A stretch of 64,000 bases of DNA, from positions 3,968,001 through 4,032,000 of the forward strand of contig JAKULF010000001.1 in NCBI GenBank assembly GCA_022661535.1, written 5' to 3'. Source of the stretch: Eutypa lata (Eukaryota; Ascomycota; Sordariomycetes; Xylariales; Diatrypaceae). The notes under the pieces were generated by a model. That model ran no database searches, was not told where the DNA came from, and saw nothing but the letters and a program-made list of their open reading frames with translations. Made by a program: the position numbers and the translations under genes. Below, in pieces: positions 12,774 through 25,400 of the stretch (the first letter of the stretch is position 1; each line of letters opens with the position of its first letter).

Positions 12774-14411
12774 CCGGATTTGTGGGAGCAACAATTCCAT
12801 ACCGCGATTAGTGAGAAGATACCGATGATAGAACAAGGGTAAGGTACTCGATATATATATATATATATATATATAAAGATCAAGATGATATAACGAGGAT
12901 GTCGTACCCGGTTTGTGTAGTATAAAAGAACCGTGCAGTGACGAATGGGAGATCTAGGAGATGCTTGGCTTGGGGTGATGGAGGGTAAGCGATATATAGA
13001 TGATCGAACCACGATTGCCCCCTTGCTTGACTGCCTATGAATGAATCGACACGTCAGAAATAGAATGAGACATCGGATGACTTCATTCCCTTTTAAAGAC
13101 TGAATCCTACCTTGCTAATTCTCCCTTTTCCGCGGTGCTGATGATGCATAATATTGTTTAATAGTCAATTTAGTCGACTTTCTGTTCCATTTTTTTCTTC
13201 TAGAACCTCTTTAAAAACATCCGCAACCGGGGGCACAATCCAGGAGTCCCGTAGACTCGGCGCAATCTGCAAAACATCGCCTTTATCAAGCGGATTCGCG
13301 TTAGTCAACCCCTATCCTATCCTATCTTAAGCATGTATTAGCCGGTTGCAATATTGGCGGAGCTGATGTCCATAACCGAACGTCTCTTGTATCGTACCAG
13401 CCACTAATTGGGGGGCTATCACGGGGAATGCAAATAAGCGCTAGCTGATAAAATACGCGGATATAGTTAATCACATGCGTATTATAGTCCTAGATTCGTT
13501 AATTGTACTTTCTATGTACGTCAATACGTGTGGGTGTAAAGTATTATTATAAGCTTGATATTGGTGGTATTGGCTCGAGTTTGTGTTACCTCCGAACGCT
13601 TTGATCAACCAAAAAATAGGGGAGACCGAGATAAAGGATTGACTGATAATGATAACCCTAATATTGAAACAACGTTAAGGACTCCACAACGGAACCCCCG
13701 TATTTGGACGTTTCAGCCGCAGTAAATCAAATATTTAAAGATACTAAAGATAAGCGACTTTGCTCATACTAGAGAGGTGGAATAGTTAGAGAGAGAAAGA
13801 AAACAATTTAATATGATCTCTGCAAGGGATGGTTGGAATGCCTGGCACATAGGAATCTTTCCTAGTACCTACATACCATGGTGCATGCTAAGGCCTGTGT
13901 AAATAACTATTTGCATTTGCATTTCTCGACTAACTACCGACCCAAGTGACGCAACGCCATCCCGGATCTAGGGAACCGTATAGTGATCCATGCGGCAGCC
14001 TTACTATGATCCACTTCATATCCCCTGAATCCTGGTATACGGTGCCCCGAGGGTCAATAGTTTACCAATTGGGGCGAAAACGTGGGCAGGCCCTTGCATG
14101 CCGCTCAGACTCTTTGACTCTATAAATACGGCACTAACTACATAACTACCTTTAAAGCGAAGGAACCACCCATGACGGTTATTCGGCTTCAGTTACCCAT
14201 GAAACCGAGAACTTGCTTTACGATTTATGCAGTGGGTCTCTTGATCAACGTTCGTGCCTATCTCGGTAATCTCCTGGATTAGCTTACAACGCGGCATCAC
14301 CGGCGGTGTTCTCGTTTTGGCAACCTCGACGCCTATTACGCGTTAAGCGATAGTTATGCAGGCGGATGTTTGCTCGTAAGGCTGAAGCTTTGTCGGCCGC
14401 ATGCCGCAAGG
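12774..14411. other. Intergenic region 5' of the FAD oxidoreductase gene
   Basis: It contains the oxidoreductase promoter, an (AT)n tract, and AT-biased DNA without recognisable genes. A TATA-like ctataaata at about 14122 precedes a short plus-strand ATG frame at 14172, which I cannot support as a gene. Confidence 0.45.
12851..12875. repeat. (AT)n microsatellite
   Basis: A perfect alternating AT tract of 25 nt lies just upstream of the oxidoreductase start codon. This short promoter repeat is likely polymorphic. Confidence 0.9.
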
Positions 14412-14600
14412 CTACCAAATGATCAAGGCGTTGATGATGACAAACACTACGGGCTTATCCGTCGCCACGCATAGACCATCAGTTCCTAGAGGTAGATGAG
14501 CAGTGGTCTGGAGCTCGAACCATATTAGCTCACAATTCACTCTACCGTCTGGTAGAGGCATGCCATACCAGCATGGTGTAGCTCTGTGAATAATGTTCAT
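14412..14600 (-). other. Unidentified 62-codon open frame, possibly a gene fragment
   Basis: The minus-strand frame reads IHRATPCWYGMPLPDGR at its start and later FELQTTAHLPLGTDG. Its amino-acid composition looks more protein-like than that of neighbouring chance frames. The same frame stays open a further ten or so codons upstream of its first ATG. I do not recognise a family. It lies in the 3' flank of the OPT gene on the same strand, about 240 bp beyond the OPT stop. It could be a terminal exon of a decayed gene or chance. Confidence 0.25.
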
Positions 14601-14842
14601 AACTTCATGGGTGACCTCAAGATTCTTATTCTAGCCAACATGGTAAACTAACCCCTCCAGCTTTTGCAAACTATCAAACTGCTATTGTAGAAGCAACTAG
14701 CGTGCGAGGGCTTAGAGCAGCACTGCCTACACAGCCCAGACCATTACCTGCCCATATACAGAGCCCCACAGATGAACAGGATAGACCACCCTGGAGGTAG
14801 CTGGCAAAGAAACAACTAGTGAGTCTAACTAACAAGTTACAC

Positions 14843-17749
14843 CTACTCAACCACAGGGCACAAATCCAAGTTTCCATCCACATTATTACCCCACCACGTG
14901 GGAAACGAGACAGATGGACCACCGGCACCGAAGACCGCGAACGACAAGATGAACAACACCGTAAGACTGGCACCGTCGAAGGCGCCAGTGACCAAGTATG
15001 AGTAATCCTTGAAGATGCGCGGGCGATAGTTTCGGAGGTAGAATTGGGTGAAGAACCCAGCGATAACCTGGCTGAAAATGACACAAGTTTGGGTTGCGTT
15101 GTAAGGGACGTACCCGGCGTATTGAATTAATTGCGGCATGTTGATCTCGTTGATCGAAAAGCCTCGAATCTTTGGTACAAACTAAAAGCGCTCGGTGTCA
15201 GCAGGAGTACGGAAACACATGAGGTGAGGCATTAAGAAACAGGATGGATGAAGGGGCACTTACATATGCAAAGGCACGATGAACGGCGACAATACCAGCG
15301 CCAACGCCCAATCCTATAGGCACCATCTCATACCTGCCGCCTATCTTGTAGAGGTATTCGGCCAGCGCCCAAGAGGTTGCGTTGGTATTGTACGCCTGAA
15401 TGGTTGCACCGCTCCAAGAAGAGCTGCCGTCGGAATCAGCGAGCAGTTCGCGGTTACCGTTCACGATGGAGATCATGACGGCATAGTTGACGAAACCGCC
15501 CAGCACAGTGCCGTAAACTTGAGTAAGGAACATGATACGAGGAGGGATCTTGACTACACCGGTAGGTTAGCATCCAAGTCAACGGATGAGACGAATGAGC
15601 GCTTACGGTATTCGCCCATCTTCAGGTCATTGCATAGGTTGACGCAGCTCGAGATGACGTTGTGCGACCAAGCAGCAAAGTACATGTTACCAACAGGGCG
15701 TCCGGGGATGAGCAAACCTGCCAACATCTTTGACAGGTTGTTCGTAGCAATGCCGTTGCCATATCGAGCATACAGTATAGTGCTCTATTGTAATGTTAGT
15801 TACTTCCCTCGTCTGGCAATCATTGTATGTCGGTATACTTACTAAGGGTGCAATGAATATTCCTAGCAGCAGCGAGACGACGTAGGCCCAAGCTGGAAGG
15901 GCAATATTCTCCTTGAGGACGACCACGAGACCAAGAATAAAGCTGATCACAAGAATGGCCACGTACCACCACCACGGCGTTTCTGGGACATTTGGAGTCA
16001 GTAAACACTTCTTTGTGATTAACTTAGCGAGATGTCTGGGGAGGAGGTTTCTCCCCTGAACCAGTCTCTCCTGACATGCTCCTTTGTGTAACTTCAAACT
16101 CTGGAAAGTCGCTTACCTTGATAATGCTTAGCCATATGCGCATGATGCCTATCGTCGTATCTCCCGGCTCTTGCGCTCTTATAGGCTCTAGCAATGTCCC
16201 CTCCCCAGAAGAGAAAGCAGTGAGCAATCAGGGCGCCGACCTGGAAAACGCTTAACGTTAATGCAGGAAGAGACAGGTAATCGGTGTGAATAAAGCTCCA
16301 ATACTTACTGCAGCATTCGCCATGAACAGTGCGTACGCGAAGGTCCCCGTGAGTCGCGGGATACCGTAACGGTTTAAAGCATCCTCGTCGAGCACACCAC
16401 CGGAGAAGACTTCGGTGGTAGGATACCTTGAGCCGTCCTCTGATCGAAGTTGCGTCGACATGAATGGTTGAGACAGTGCATCCCAAACATTAGTGTAATA
16501 AATACCGAGCATCGCAGCGAAGCAGATGACATACCCCACAGCGGCGTGTGCTTGCAGCTTAAGGGGCAGGGAGGTGTTGAAGGAAGTGATCTACGGAGTG
16601 TTAGTTACGTAAGCAGAGGTGTCTGAGAACGAGGCTAATTTCTTACATATTGCCAATCAAAAGAGAGAGCGAATAGACCTAACCCTTCGTTGTTGGTCGC
16701 CCCGCCGAAAAGATTAGTAAGAATGGCCGCCTTGTCGCCAGTGGCGTGCATTGCCGCCAGACAGGGAATAGAGACGGAGTTCAACCATGGGAAGATATAG
16801 GCCGGGAAGAATTCGTAGGCGGACATGCCCACAAAACTATACCAAAAAACCCGGAGAGGTTTGGAATTCTTCACATCTTGCCAATGGAGCCCCTGGAGAG
16901 TTTTAACCGTGGGGAGCGTACTCCAATAGACCGAATCGACATGCCACACGCAGATGGGACGCAACACACCACATATGCCGTACCCGAACAACCCAATCGA
17001 CAGGACGCTGAGAATGACGGTGGTCGGGTCCAGAGGCAGCCCGTAGAAGAGGTCTTGTGCCGCAAAGACTATGATGCTAGCGGAGGCGTTGGAGGCGGAC
17101 GTGGCAGTGATGGCACATACTGAGTGCTCCTTCAAACTCCAAGGCCCGTGGTTGAAGAACGAAGCGACCCTGATCCACCGGGGGAGCTTGCCCTGGCCGC
17201 CTTGTTCCCGCCATCGAGCCTCGTGTCGATCACCGCGGGGGAGAGCATACGCCCAGGCGTTGCCGACGAAGTAGGCGATGAGAACAATGAAGGTCCCCGA
17301 GATGACGACATTAGTCGGTTTAAACTGCCCCAAACAGGTCAGACTGACTATGCTTGCTGATTCATCATCAAGATAAGCAGGCGTGCATGAAACACCATCA
17401 CACTCACATAGTAGATCTGCGTCATAACGGCTTGGAAAGCCGAGAGACAGGTTGCTAGGAAGAGACTGCGAAAGGTCAAAGCGGGCTCGTGGTCGTCACG
17501 CAGCGGTAGCAGGTGCCTAGCAGCATCGGCCCCGGTGATGATGATGGCGTCCTCGCTGCTATCGTCGCCGTCGTCGTCGTACGGAGGCTGGGCGGCATTG
17601 GTCTCGATGTTCAGCCTGTCGCCTTTACCATTGTTGATGTCCTCCACGGCGAGGTGGATCTTTTCGTCGATGACCTCGTGGGTAGGGACCGAGATGACTT
17701 TCCCCTCGACGGGGTTGAGCCCTCCGACGATAACCGTATCAACTGGCAT
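14843..17749 (-). CDS. OPT-family oligopeptide transporter
   Basis: Eight exons, in coding order: 17749-17408, 17324-16647, 16590-16309, 16240-16117, 15982-15843, 15784-15607, 15553-15264 and 15181-14843, giving 790 residues. It is a proton-coupled plasma-membrane transporter for small peptides or related metal/peptide substrates. An acidic cytosolic N-terminus (about 1-95) precedes 12-16 hydrophobic helices. Family blocks seen are KPTNVVISGTF, SLKEH, NNEGLGLFALSFDWQY, YLKIPPRIMFLTQVYGT and a C-terminal FPTWWGNN. At the usual NPG position the sequence is N172-H-G-P-W, so proline is replaced by histidine. Start 17749 gives a typical N-terminus; an in-frame ATG at 17812 is also open. It is followed on the same strand by the BBE-type oxidoreductase and preceded by the PTR2 transporter. 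Confidence 0.93.
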
Positions 17750-19520
17750 GGTGGTGACTGAGTGAAAACGATGGCAATGGCAATCGTCTGAGGGGGCGAC
17801 GACGGAAACCACAAGCTCGACGCCATGGTTGTGTTCTCCTCTTTAATACGTCTTTTTCTCCAAGTCCTTACCTACCTACCTACCTCCCGTCGTATTTCCC
17901 TTCTCTTATCTAGAGCATGAGTGTTCTCCGCCAAGGTGGAAGATAAGGCAATATGTGGTGATGCGATAAGGTCCCTGGATGTGTGCCATCGCACGCCTTT
18001 CGGTTACCCACTTGCCGGGTCTGGGATCAACCCCAACTATCAACTCTTCTTCGAATAGCGAAGACTTAGGCCCGATACGACCCCCCTCCCCCCCCAATGC
18101 CAATGACAATACGATACGGGGTTCTGTTTGATAATTGGATGGAGATACTTGGAAGATTGCCGCTTTCGGTAACATAGACCGCAAGAAGGTTTGCCGGCTA
18201 ATCCCGTGGTTTTTGTTCCAGGTTAATTGCATGTGGTCTAACTAATAGATGTATGTCTGACCCAACTTAAAGGCTTCATAGGCCCATTGTGTCCTTTGCG
18301 ACATTCGTTGCGCCCAACACTGAATCCCCTGAGAAGCATTGGTTGATTCTAGACTCAGCGAAGCTCCAACTGCGATGTTATGTTGTTTAAGTGGGCATCT
18401 TACTTCGACGGAGTAGGAAGGTCCATCTCTGAGGCTTTTTCACCAAAAGTAGATGTTCTCCGACCTAACATACGCACTCCTACTGCAGCTTGGACGACTT
18501 ATAATCCGCTTTTCACTCTGCGTCTTCGGCAGCTATGAATACAACGTGGATGAGCTTCACTCACGGCTCAATTCTACAAGTAGGGCAGCAATCTTCTTCT
18601 TGCAATAGATCAATTGATACGAGAGAGAATGGTCGAGAGGGAATTCTTATCTACCAACACTGAAGGTGGCGTCATCAGGGCGGGAATAATCGCATGGTGG
18701 CGAGTATAATTGATTGTATTCCCACTGTTTGACACTCGAGGTGTCACGTTCTCCATACCCAGCAATGTTACATGCCAATTAAGCGCTACGTAGATTAGGA
18801 TTGGTCGCTGTTTAGATTACTACTTACTTAGTCACGCAAGGTTCCACCAGTATTGCAAATGCTGGGCCAGAGCACAAGTTCAACCATCAGTCTTATGACA
18901 TGAGTGGCACAATACTTGCAGAAAGCATGTGAATTCGGTGCAGGGTATAAAGGGACTCGAGATCCCAACTTAGTTGAATCATGGAGTTCAAGCCAGCAAG
19001 TCCGCCTCGGCATAGCTTGTAGATCATTGTCATACCTAGCTTTCACCCGAAGACCTCAGGAGAAAACACAGCATAGATATGCTCGCGTAACGTGAATGAG
19101 GCAACGAGGTACATTGAACCTGGATTGTCTCTGGCCGAGTCTCCCCTCACAGGAGCATCCAACTAACAGCCCTGGGCCCAAAGAAAATCGTATTCGTTAA
19201 ACATTTTACTTGCCAATTTCGAACTGAGTCCCACATCCTCAAACCAATTCACAACCACCCTAGTACCGGACAAGTGTTCAATAGGGAGCTGGAAAGCGGA
19301 TTTCATGGTAAATAAATAGATGATCCAATATTAAGCGTGTAAATACTACCTGGTGCTAGAACTCAGGGGGTCCGCAGAAGACGACGTGAAGAGCGTGTTC
19401 GGTTGCCAACACAAAGAACTCGTCTGACTCCCCAGTAATATTTACCATATGACCGACATGCCATGAGTTATAAGTTACAATGCCATTCTGCGAAGGGTTC
19501 CATAGAGCGAGATCCTCAGC
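17750..19520. other. Intergenic region between the two peptide transporter genes
   Basis: It holds the OPT promoter and the PTR2 3' flank. Short tacc repeats occur near 17868-17885. No frame with coding character or recognisable domain is seen. Confidence 0.5.
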
Positions 19521-22492
19521 TTATTCGATCTTGTCTAGACCTTGTGCGTGCCGGATCTTATCCTGCTCGGCCTGCGCTGCCTCGACGGCCTCAATGTCTA
19601 GGGTATCCTTGTTCTTGCTACCCTTGAACACGCTGTCTGGAAGGGCGTTGAGAGCCTCTTCCTCGTGGTCGAGATTTCGGAAGTTAAACCAGAACCCGAT
19701 TCCACCCTGGGCAAACCGCGCATTAGCAAAAGGAATCTGTTCGTAAACCATGTGTGGTGTTCGCAGGTAACCCCCTATCCCCGCCATAAATCTGAGGAGG
19801 GGCTTGGCGGTCGTCATATAACTATGCAATAGAGATTGTTGGGGGGGGAGCTAATACGTACAAGAATGGAGATGATCGCGACGGTGGTATATAGCCATAC
19901 GAGCAGTGGGTCGGAGGATAAACCCACGAAGGCTTGGGCAATGGCGGCCGAGAATGCCTGTGCGAACCAGAACATTCCCGTGACGAAACCACGCATGTTC
20001 TTCGGCGCTTTGGTGAAGGCGTATTCTAGACCCGTGATCGAGGCCATGATTTCTGAAAACGCGATTAAGACATATGCAGGGGTCTATAGGAACGTAAAGT
20101 CAGTATGTGGACTTTGTTATCCTCTCCCCTCTCAGGGACCAGCCCGGATATGTCTTCAATCCACAGTCGCAACCACTGTATATAATATGGAGCTTCCTTG
20201 ACGCCTTCGGGATGTTAAGAATTCACTCACTTGAACCCACACGGTCAAATCAGGAGGAGCGCAGTCTTCAATATAGCCGTAGCCATTAACATCCCTGCAA
20301 GGAGACTTCATGTATATATAATGTTGGATGATGGCAGCGACGACCATCGACAGTGTGCCCAGGAAGAAACCAGCCGTACTGCAGAATCGGGAGTTAGCAA
20401 TTGCTTCTTTGAAGTATCTTAGCGAGGCCTGGGAGTTGTTCAGAAGTACTGGCTCCCAAACATGCCCCTTTCAGTATCTCTACGAACTGAGGCTAGCTAC
20501 AAGGGGCAAAAAAGAATCCTCCAAAATTACTTACATCTTCTTAATTGGCGTGAAGTTGAACCCAATGCGTCGGAAAGCCGGGTATAGAAGCTTGTCACAG
20601 ATGGGAATGAAGATGAGCAACGCAATCGGATCCAGGTTATTCACGATATCGTTAGGCACTCCACCTAGCTCTAGCGTGGCGGCTTGAGAAATGAGGTTGT
20701 TGTTGAGCTGGTTGTAAGATAGCCAGTAGATCGGGTACCAGACGAAGACACTGCAGGCTTTGAACCCGCGGCGCACTTCATCTACCCAAGCATCGTCAAA
20801 TGTCATCCAAACTGGGCGTTCTGATTCGGGGATATTGCTTGGTTTCACAGCTTCCCACTATGATGCGTAAAGTTAGTTACCTCATTCCCCTATCTCGGTT
20901 AAGGACCCATCATCCAAACTTCAGGGGGATATGTATGGGAATTAAACACGCAGAATCCCAGAACTGAAATAGACATAGTTGTGAGTTCCTACTTACGAAT
21001 CCAGTCTTGCTTCGTAGTTTGTAGCCATTCTTCTTCAACGCCAAGAAGAATAGTCCTGTAGCCTTGCCAAGTACTGAGCCAGTCGGTGGACGACGAGTGT
21101 ACTTGCTCTTGAATGTAATCAAGACGAGGGGGCAGAACAAGAACAGAATCGTCGGTAGCGTATAGGCCAACCAAAAGCCAACGTACTTCTCCGCGTACAC
21201 TTCCCATCGAGTATTAGCAAATGTTTGATTAATTTAGAGTAGTCAAAGTCAGATTATGACCAGGTTAAGGGGGATCCGTTCCAGACATGAACTCTGGAAG
21301 GGGCTTCATATGTTGTAAGACGCATGGATGGCGGGTTAGGACGCCTAGACACGTACCCATAGAGATCTGACCAGTCAGGGACCCGACATTAATAAAGAAG
21401 TAGTAGCGCATGTAGATAACGGAAATGGTCAAAACGGGATCGACAATAACACGCTCGCCATGTTTCGTGATCTCGATCACAGCGCGAGGGTGCTGAGCCT
21501 CATACTGCTCAGCAATCATGGGTGAGATGTTGGCCTTGAATAAGCCCACTCCAATGCCGAAGAAGATCAAGCCCACAGAGAAGCAGCCAAGAGCACCGCT
21601 AGGGTTGGCAATAACTGGTGGCAGCGCGGAGACGATCAAGATGATGTGACCAAACATTGCAAACACGATCGCAACATGGATTGTCTTGTATTTTCCCCAG
21701 TACGTGTCGGCCAGATAACCGCCTAGTATATGGACACCGGCCCCTAAAATAAAACGCACGCATCTACGCCTCTGCATACTTGGCATAGATGTGCGCATTT
21801 TATTTTAGGGGATGGGTGAGGGAGTCAGTACCTATCGAAGCGGGTATGTTGGGGTAGGTTCCTAGTAGAGACATGGGATCCGATATTGTAACATACCGAT
21901 GAGGGGCATAAAGTAGGACCAAAAGTTGCTGAACAATATCAAGCCGGTTGAGGCCTTCTGGCCTTTGTCGAGCGCTCCCGCCTGCTCGTCAGTCCCTCCA
22001 GCGCCTGCGAAGATGTTACTTAAGATTGCCCACTATTATAGGTATCGCAGAAAACCGACCTGTGGTGCTCCCAGGTGGGAGTGGTTGCTGGATGAAGTTC
22101 GTGACTATTATATTGAGGCGCAGTCAGCTCTTTGTTTACGGGCAGGGCGACCACGGTATCTAGAAGTTCGTTCCATCGGACATACAGACAGCAGTCGTTC
22201 CATAGTAGGAGAAACGCTCGCAGAGCTCGATGAAGGCGATGGTGTAGATGATCCAACTGATGGGGCCTTTGACACGGCGCAACGTATGGAGCTCCTCCGC
22301 GGTGGGATACTCCTCGCCATTCGGTCCCCTCAGCGCTGCTGCTCCGATGCTAGAATCCTCGGCAGCGAAGTCGTCGGAAGGCTTGGTGGCAAGGACCCCC
22401 GTTTCCTTTTCGCCCGACGTTTTAGCACTGCTAAGCGGGGCCGCGTTCCCGAGCGAAGCGTCGCTAGTGTCGAGCTTCTCGTCCGTCGCCAT
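19521..22492 (-). CDS. Proton-dependent peptide transporter (POT/PTR2 family)
   Basis: Nine exons, in coding order: 22492-22186, 22104-22060, 22004-21897, 21722-21357, 21199-20997, 20857-20535, 20378-20231, 20083-19862 and 19706-19521, giving 635 residues. It imports di- and tripeptides with protons across the plasma membrane. The family E-x-x-E-R motif is E89-L-C-E92-R93 in helix 1, followed by FSYYG. GGYLADTYWGKYKT matches the first POT signature. FFLFINVGSL-like residues appear as YYFFINVGSLTGQI. Later blocks are FVWYPIYWLSYNQ, AFSEIMASITGLEYAF and FWFNFRNLDHEEEALN. Exon 2 is only 45 nt and uses a weak donor (gtcggt), but the join restores a continuous motif (PPGSTTGAGG). The third intron carries a 71-bp near-palindrome. 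Confidence 0.92.
21741..21811. repeat. 71-bp imperfect palindrome inside a PTR2 intron
   Basis: Arm 21741-21770 pairs with the reverse complement of 21782-21811 at 26 of 30 positions, around an 11-nt loop. The arm starts cccctaaaataaaa. It lies wholly within the intron 21723-21896, so it does not alter the protein. It may be a tiny inverted-repeat element or its footprint. Confidence 0.85.
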
Positions 22493-25400
22493 TGTTCCTA
22501 GGTTCTTAGGTAAGTAGTTCCAGTCTTAATTGGCCGGCCGCGACGGAATCTAATGGCGTTGAAACTCTGTGTTTTTTTGTTGTTGCCGTGTTTTCGGAAT
22601 GCGATGCGATACGATGCGACGTCCTACACTTCGTAAGAGAAGCAGGGAAACATGTGCGCGAAGGCCCCAGGATGTATTGCGGGCTGGATCTCCATACTTA
22701 TGGATTATGGGATATGTAGTGAACCCTTGCACCCCTTGCTCGCCCACCCCCCTCCCCTCCATGGATGAGATCAGCGGGCGAATCACTACGGTTGATGCGG
22801 TATAATACGGTCTTGGTAACGACATAGCATGCAGCTGATATGCAAGGTATATATGTAGTATGTGTTTCCTACCTACCTACATATGTACGTACGTGCCTAC
22901 TATATCCCTTCATACCTCTTTAACTAGAAATATAGATGCGACCAATTGATCTGAGAAGTGGGAAAGGTTGCACGTATTCACACGGCATGCATCCTTATAC
23001 TCTCAATTAGAGGTAAGGTCTACCAACTTTTGTGTCATCCCCTTGACAGCTTGCCAAACTGCATCGTGTAGATCATGACAACCGCGTCATGTACTATGTT
23101 AATGCCGACACACGATTAAGGCGGTAGGACGGGATGTTCGAGATGACTCTTTTACCAATAGGTAGGTGGATTTGGAATACCCTCCTTGTATGTACCTAAT
23201 CTACTTCGGACCCTGTCGGCGCTTACTTGAAGGAGAAAGTGAGAGAGGTGAAAACAGTAGGCGATATGATTCGTCGATGGGGAAATCTTGCCAGTGGCAA
23301 CGCATATCAAATTGTCGAATATTTTCGGGATGTGCCACAGCCCGGGTCGTTGCCAAGAGACATCAATGCTTGCTGATAATGCTCTTGGCTCGGTAAAAGT
23401 CACACGAGGGAAAGGAAAGATACATGTACATAGATAGATAAGGCGGCGATATGCGTGACGTGAGATATTAGATCGCTTTCGTACTACATATTAACCAGCC
23501 AGCTACCTACATAGTTACCTCGTATAGTTTGCTTGGAAGGTCCCTTGCGCAAACGGCTCCCATCATCATGCTTAGCTGTCGCACTGCGAAGGGAAAGGTT
23601 TAAAATATAAAAATAAAAATGCTTAGTCCTTTAACCTCGTAGCCTCGCAGGTTGGCAAAGCTTAATACGTTTCGATATGTTCTTAGTGCAAGCTTGGTGC
23701 CCTTAGTTAGAGTCTTGGGATGAGGAACCATCTCGGGGCGGTCAAGCCAGGGCAACGGGAACATCCGTACATGTAGTTACTCGATATTGATGGTTCTGCA
23801 GAGTATGTATACTTACGGCTTGTGTGTGAAACAATCTCCAATCTCCTGCCAAATTGAGGAAGACGTAAAACCTTGGCCGGTTTACCAAGCAGCCAAGGGA
23901 GTTGATTATGTGGTTTAAGAGAAATACATAACGAGCAGCCAGTGGATGCTCAGTTCTCAAAAGCTCTCGTCTCCAAGACCTGTGCTACTTAACTAGAGCT
24001 GATGCCGACCCCACACCATTACATGCCAAGTCGCTCACTCCCTGTGTTTTGATAAATGAACCATCCAATCAGACCGTACAACGGTATCTTTCTCTCTGGG
24101 ATCCTTTCGGACTGTCGACTGATTTAAAGTTTAGACAAGGCCGGTATTGCGGGGTGTTGCCGGAAGTCTCGTACCGTACTTTACCGTATCCGCGATAGGG
24201 CCGCATAACCGTTAACTTAGCTGGGCTGGTACCTAGGCGGTATGTAGTCGCTAGCCCCTATGTACGGTTCTTTGTTGTAGGAGCTAATACCTACTCTCCT
24301 TCTGAATGCGGCCTCAAGTCGAGACAATATGAATGGATGGATACTAGTAATAAGTAGATAGAAATTATACCAGGCTGCTTGCTGTCTTGCATACGTGCTT
24401 ACATAATACATGCATACGCATGCATCGCAGATAGCTAATCTAGAGTTCTCACTCAACCGGGGGATCATGCGATGATGTTACACACCCAGTGGAAAGGGTT
24501 CGTTCGCCTCACCTGCAACGGCAAGCGTACGCACTTCAGCTGTATTAAGCGGGCGTACGTTAGAACCAATCAGCGGGTGTTTCTGACCAGCAGTGTTGTA
24601 TCCCATCGTCAAGTTCTGTAGGATGGAGAGAGATGTACCTCGATCCCGGAGATATCGGCCAGTATGCCGATATAGCAAGTTACGACTGTTAGACATCAGA
24701 AACCTTGCACTATCTATAACATAATACCCTACTAATAGTTACGTTCGTTTGTTCCGATTTGACCCTCGTGTGCTCTTATAACTAAAACACACCAGTATAC
24801 GATAACACCACATGGAAGTTACTCAGGTGGGTGCCATAGTGAAGCCCGTTGGTGAACGCGTTCTTGTCGCGATCCCTTATATGGTTGATGATAAAGCTTT
24901 GAGGCTGACGAGTCTAGGAGGGTGCGATCGTTGTAAAACGTCAGGCGATGGTGGCATGTTGTTAAGATTTTGACTCATCTCGCTCAAGCTATTCCACAAA
25001 ACGTGGGAATACGATGCCTTCCCGGTCTTCAAAAGAAGAAAAAAGATTTAGAGACCAAAGATCAAGGTGTGATGATCCGTCCACAAGTTGAAACTCACTT
25101 ACTCTTGTAACAAGGGCTGTAGGGCTTAGAACTGAGGTCCTATTCAACTAATAATTTTCTTTGGTCCTAAGGTTCATAAAGTCCTTCTATCTACTCTATG
25201 CGACGATAGGAACGTCGACTATTTATATACAAAATAAAAGTACGTATCTATAATGTCATTCTACCGCCCCAGTCGCTGTTAATAGTTGTTGGCTCTTATT
25301 AGGCATCTATGTACTCCTGTAATCGTCGTGTGACCTGCAAGTGTTGACATGTTGGTTGTCTCTGCGGATATCCTGCAGCCAACAAGACTTGGCTCCATTC

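Noticed and set aside
19707..19861. Extension of the last PTR2 exon through an open frame (to 19829)
   Set aside because: The reading frame from the preceding exon hits a stop if the intron is retained; splicing at 19706 gives the expected FWFNFRNLDHEEEALN ending.
10649..22492. Secondary-metabolite gene cluster around the BBE oxidase
   Set aside because: No polyketide synthase, NRPS, terpene synthase, RiPP precursor or cluster regulator is present, so the co-oriented genes alone do not make a cluster.
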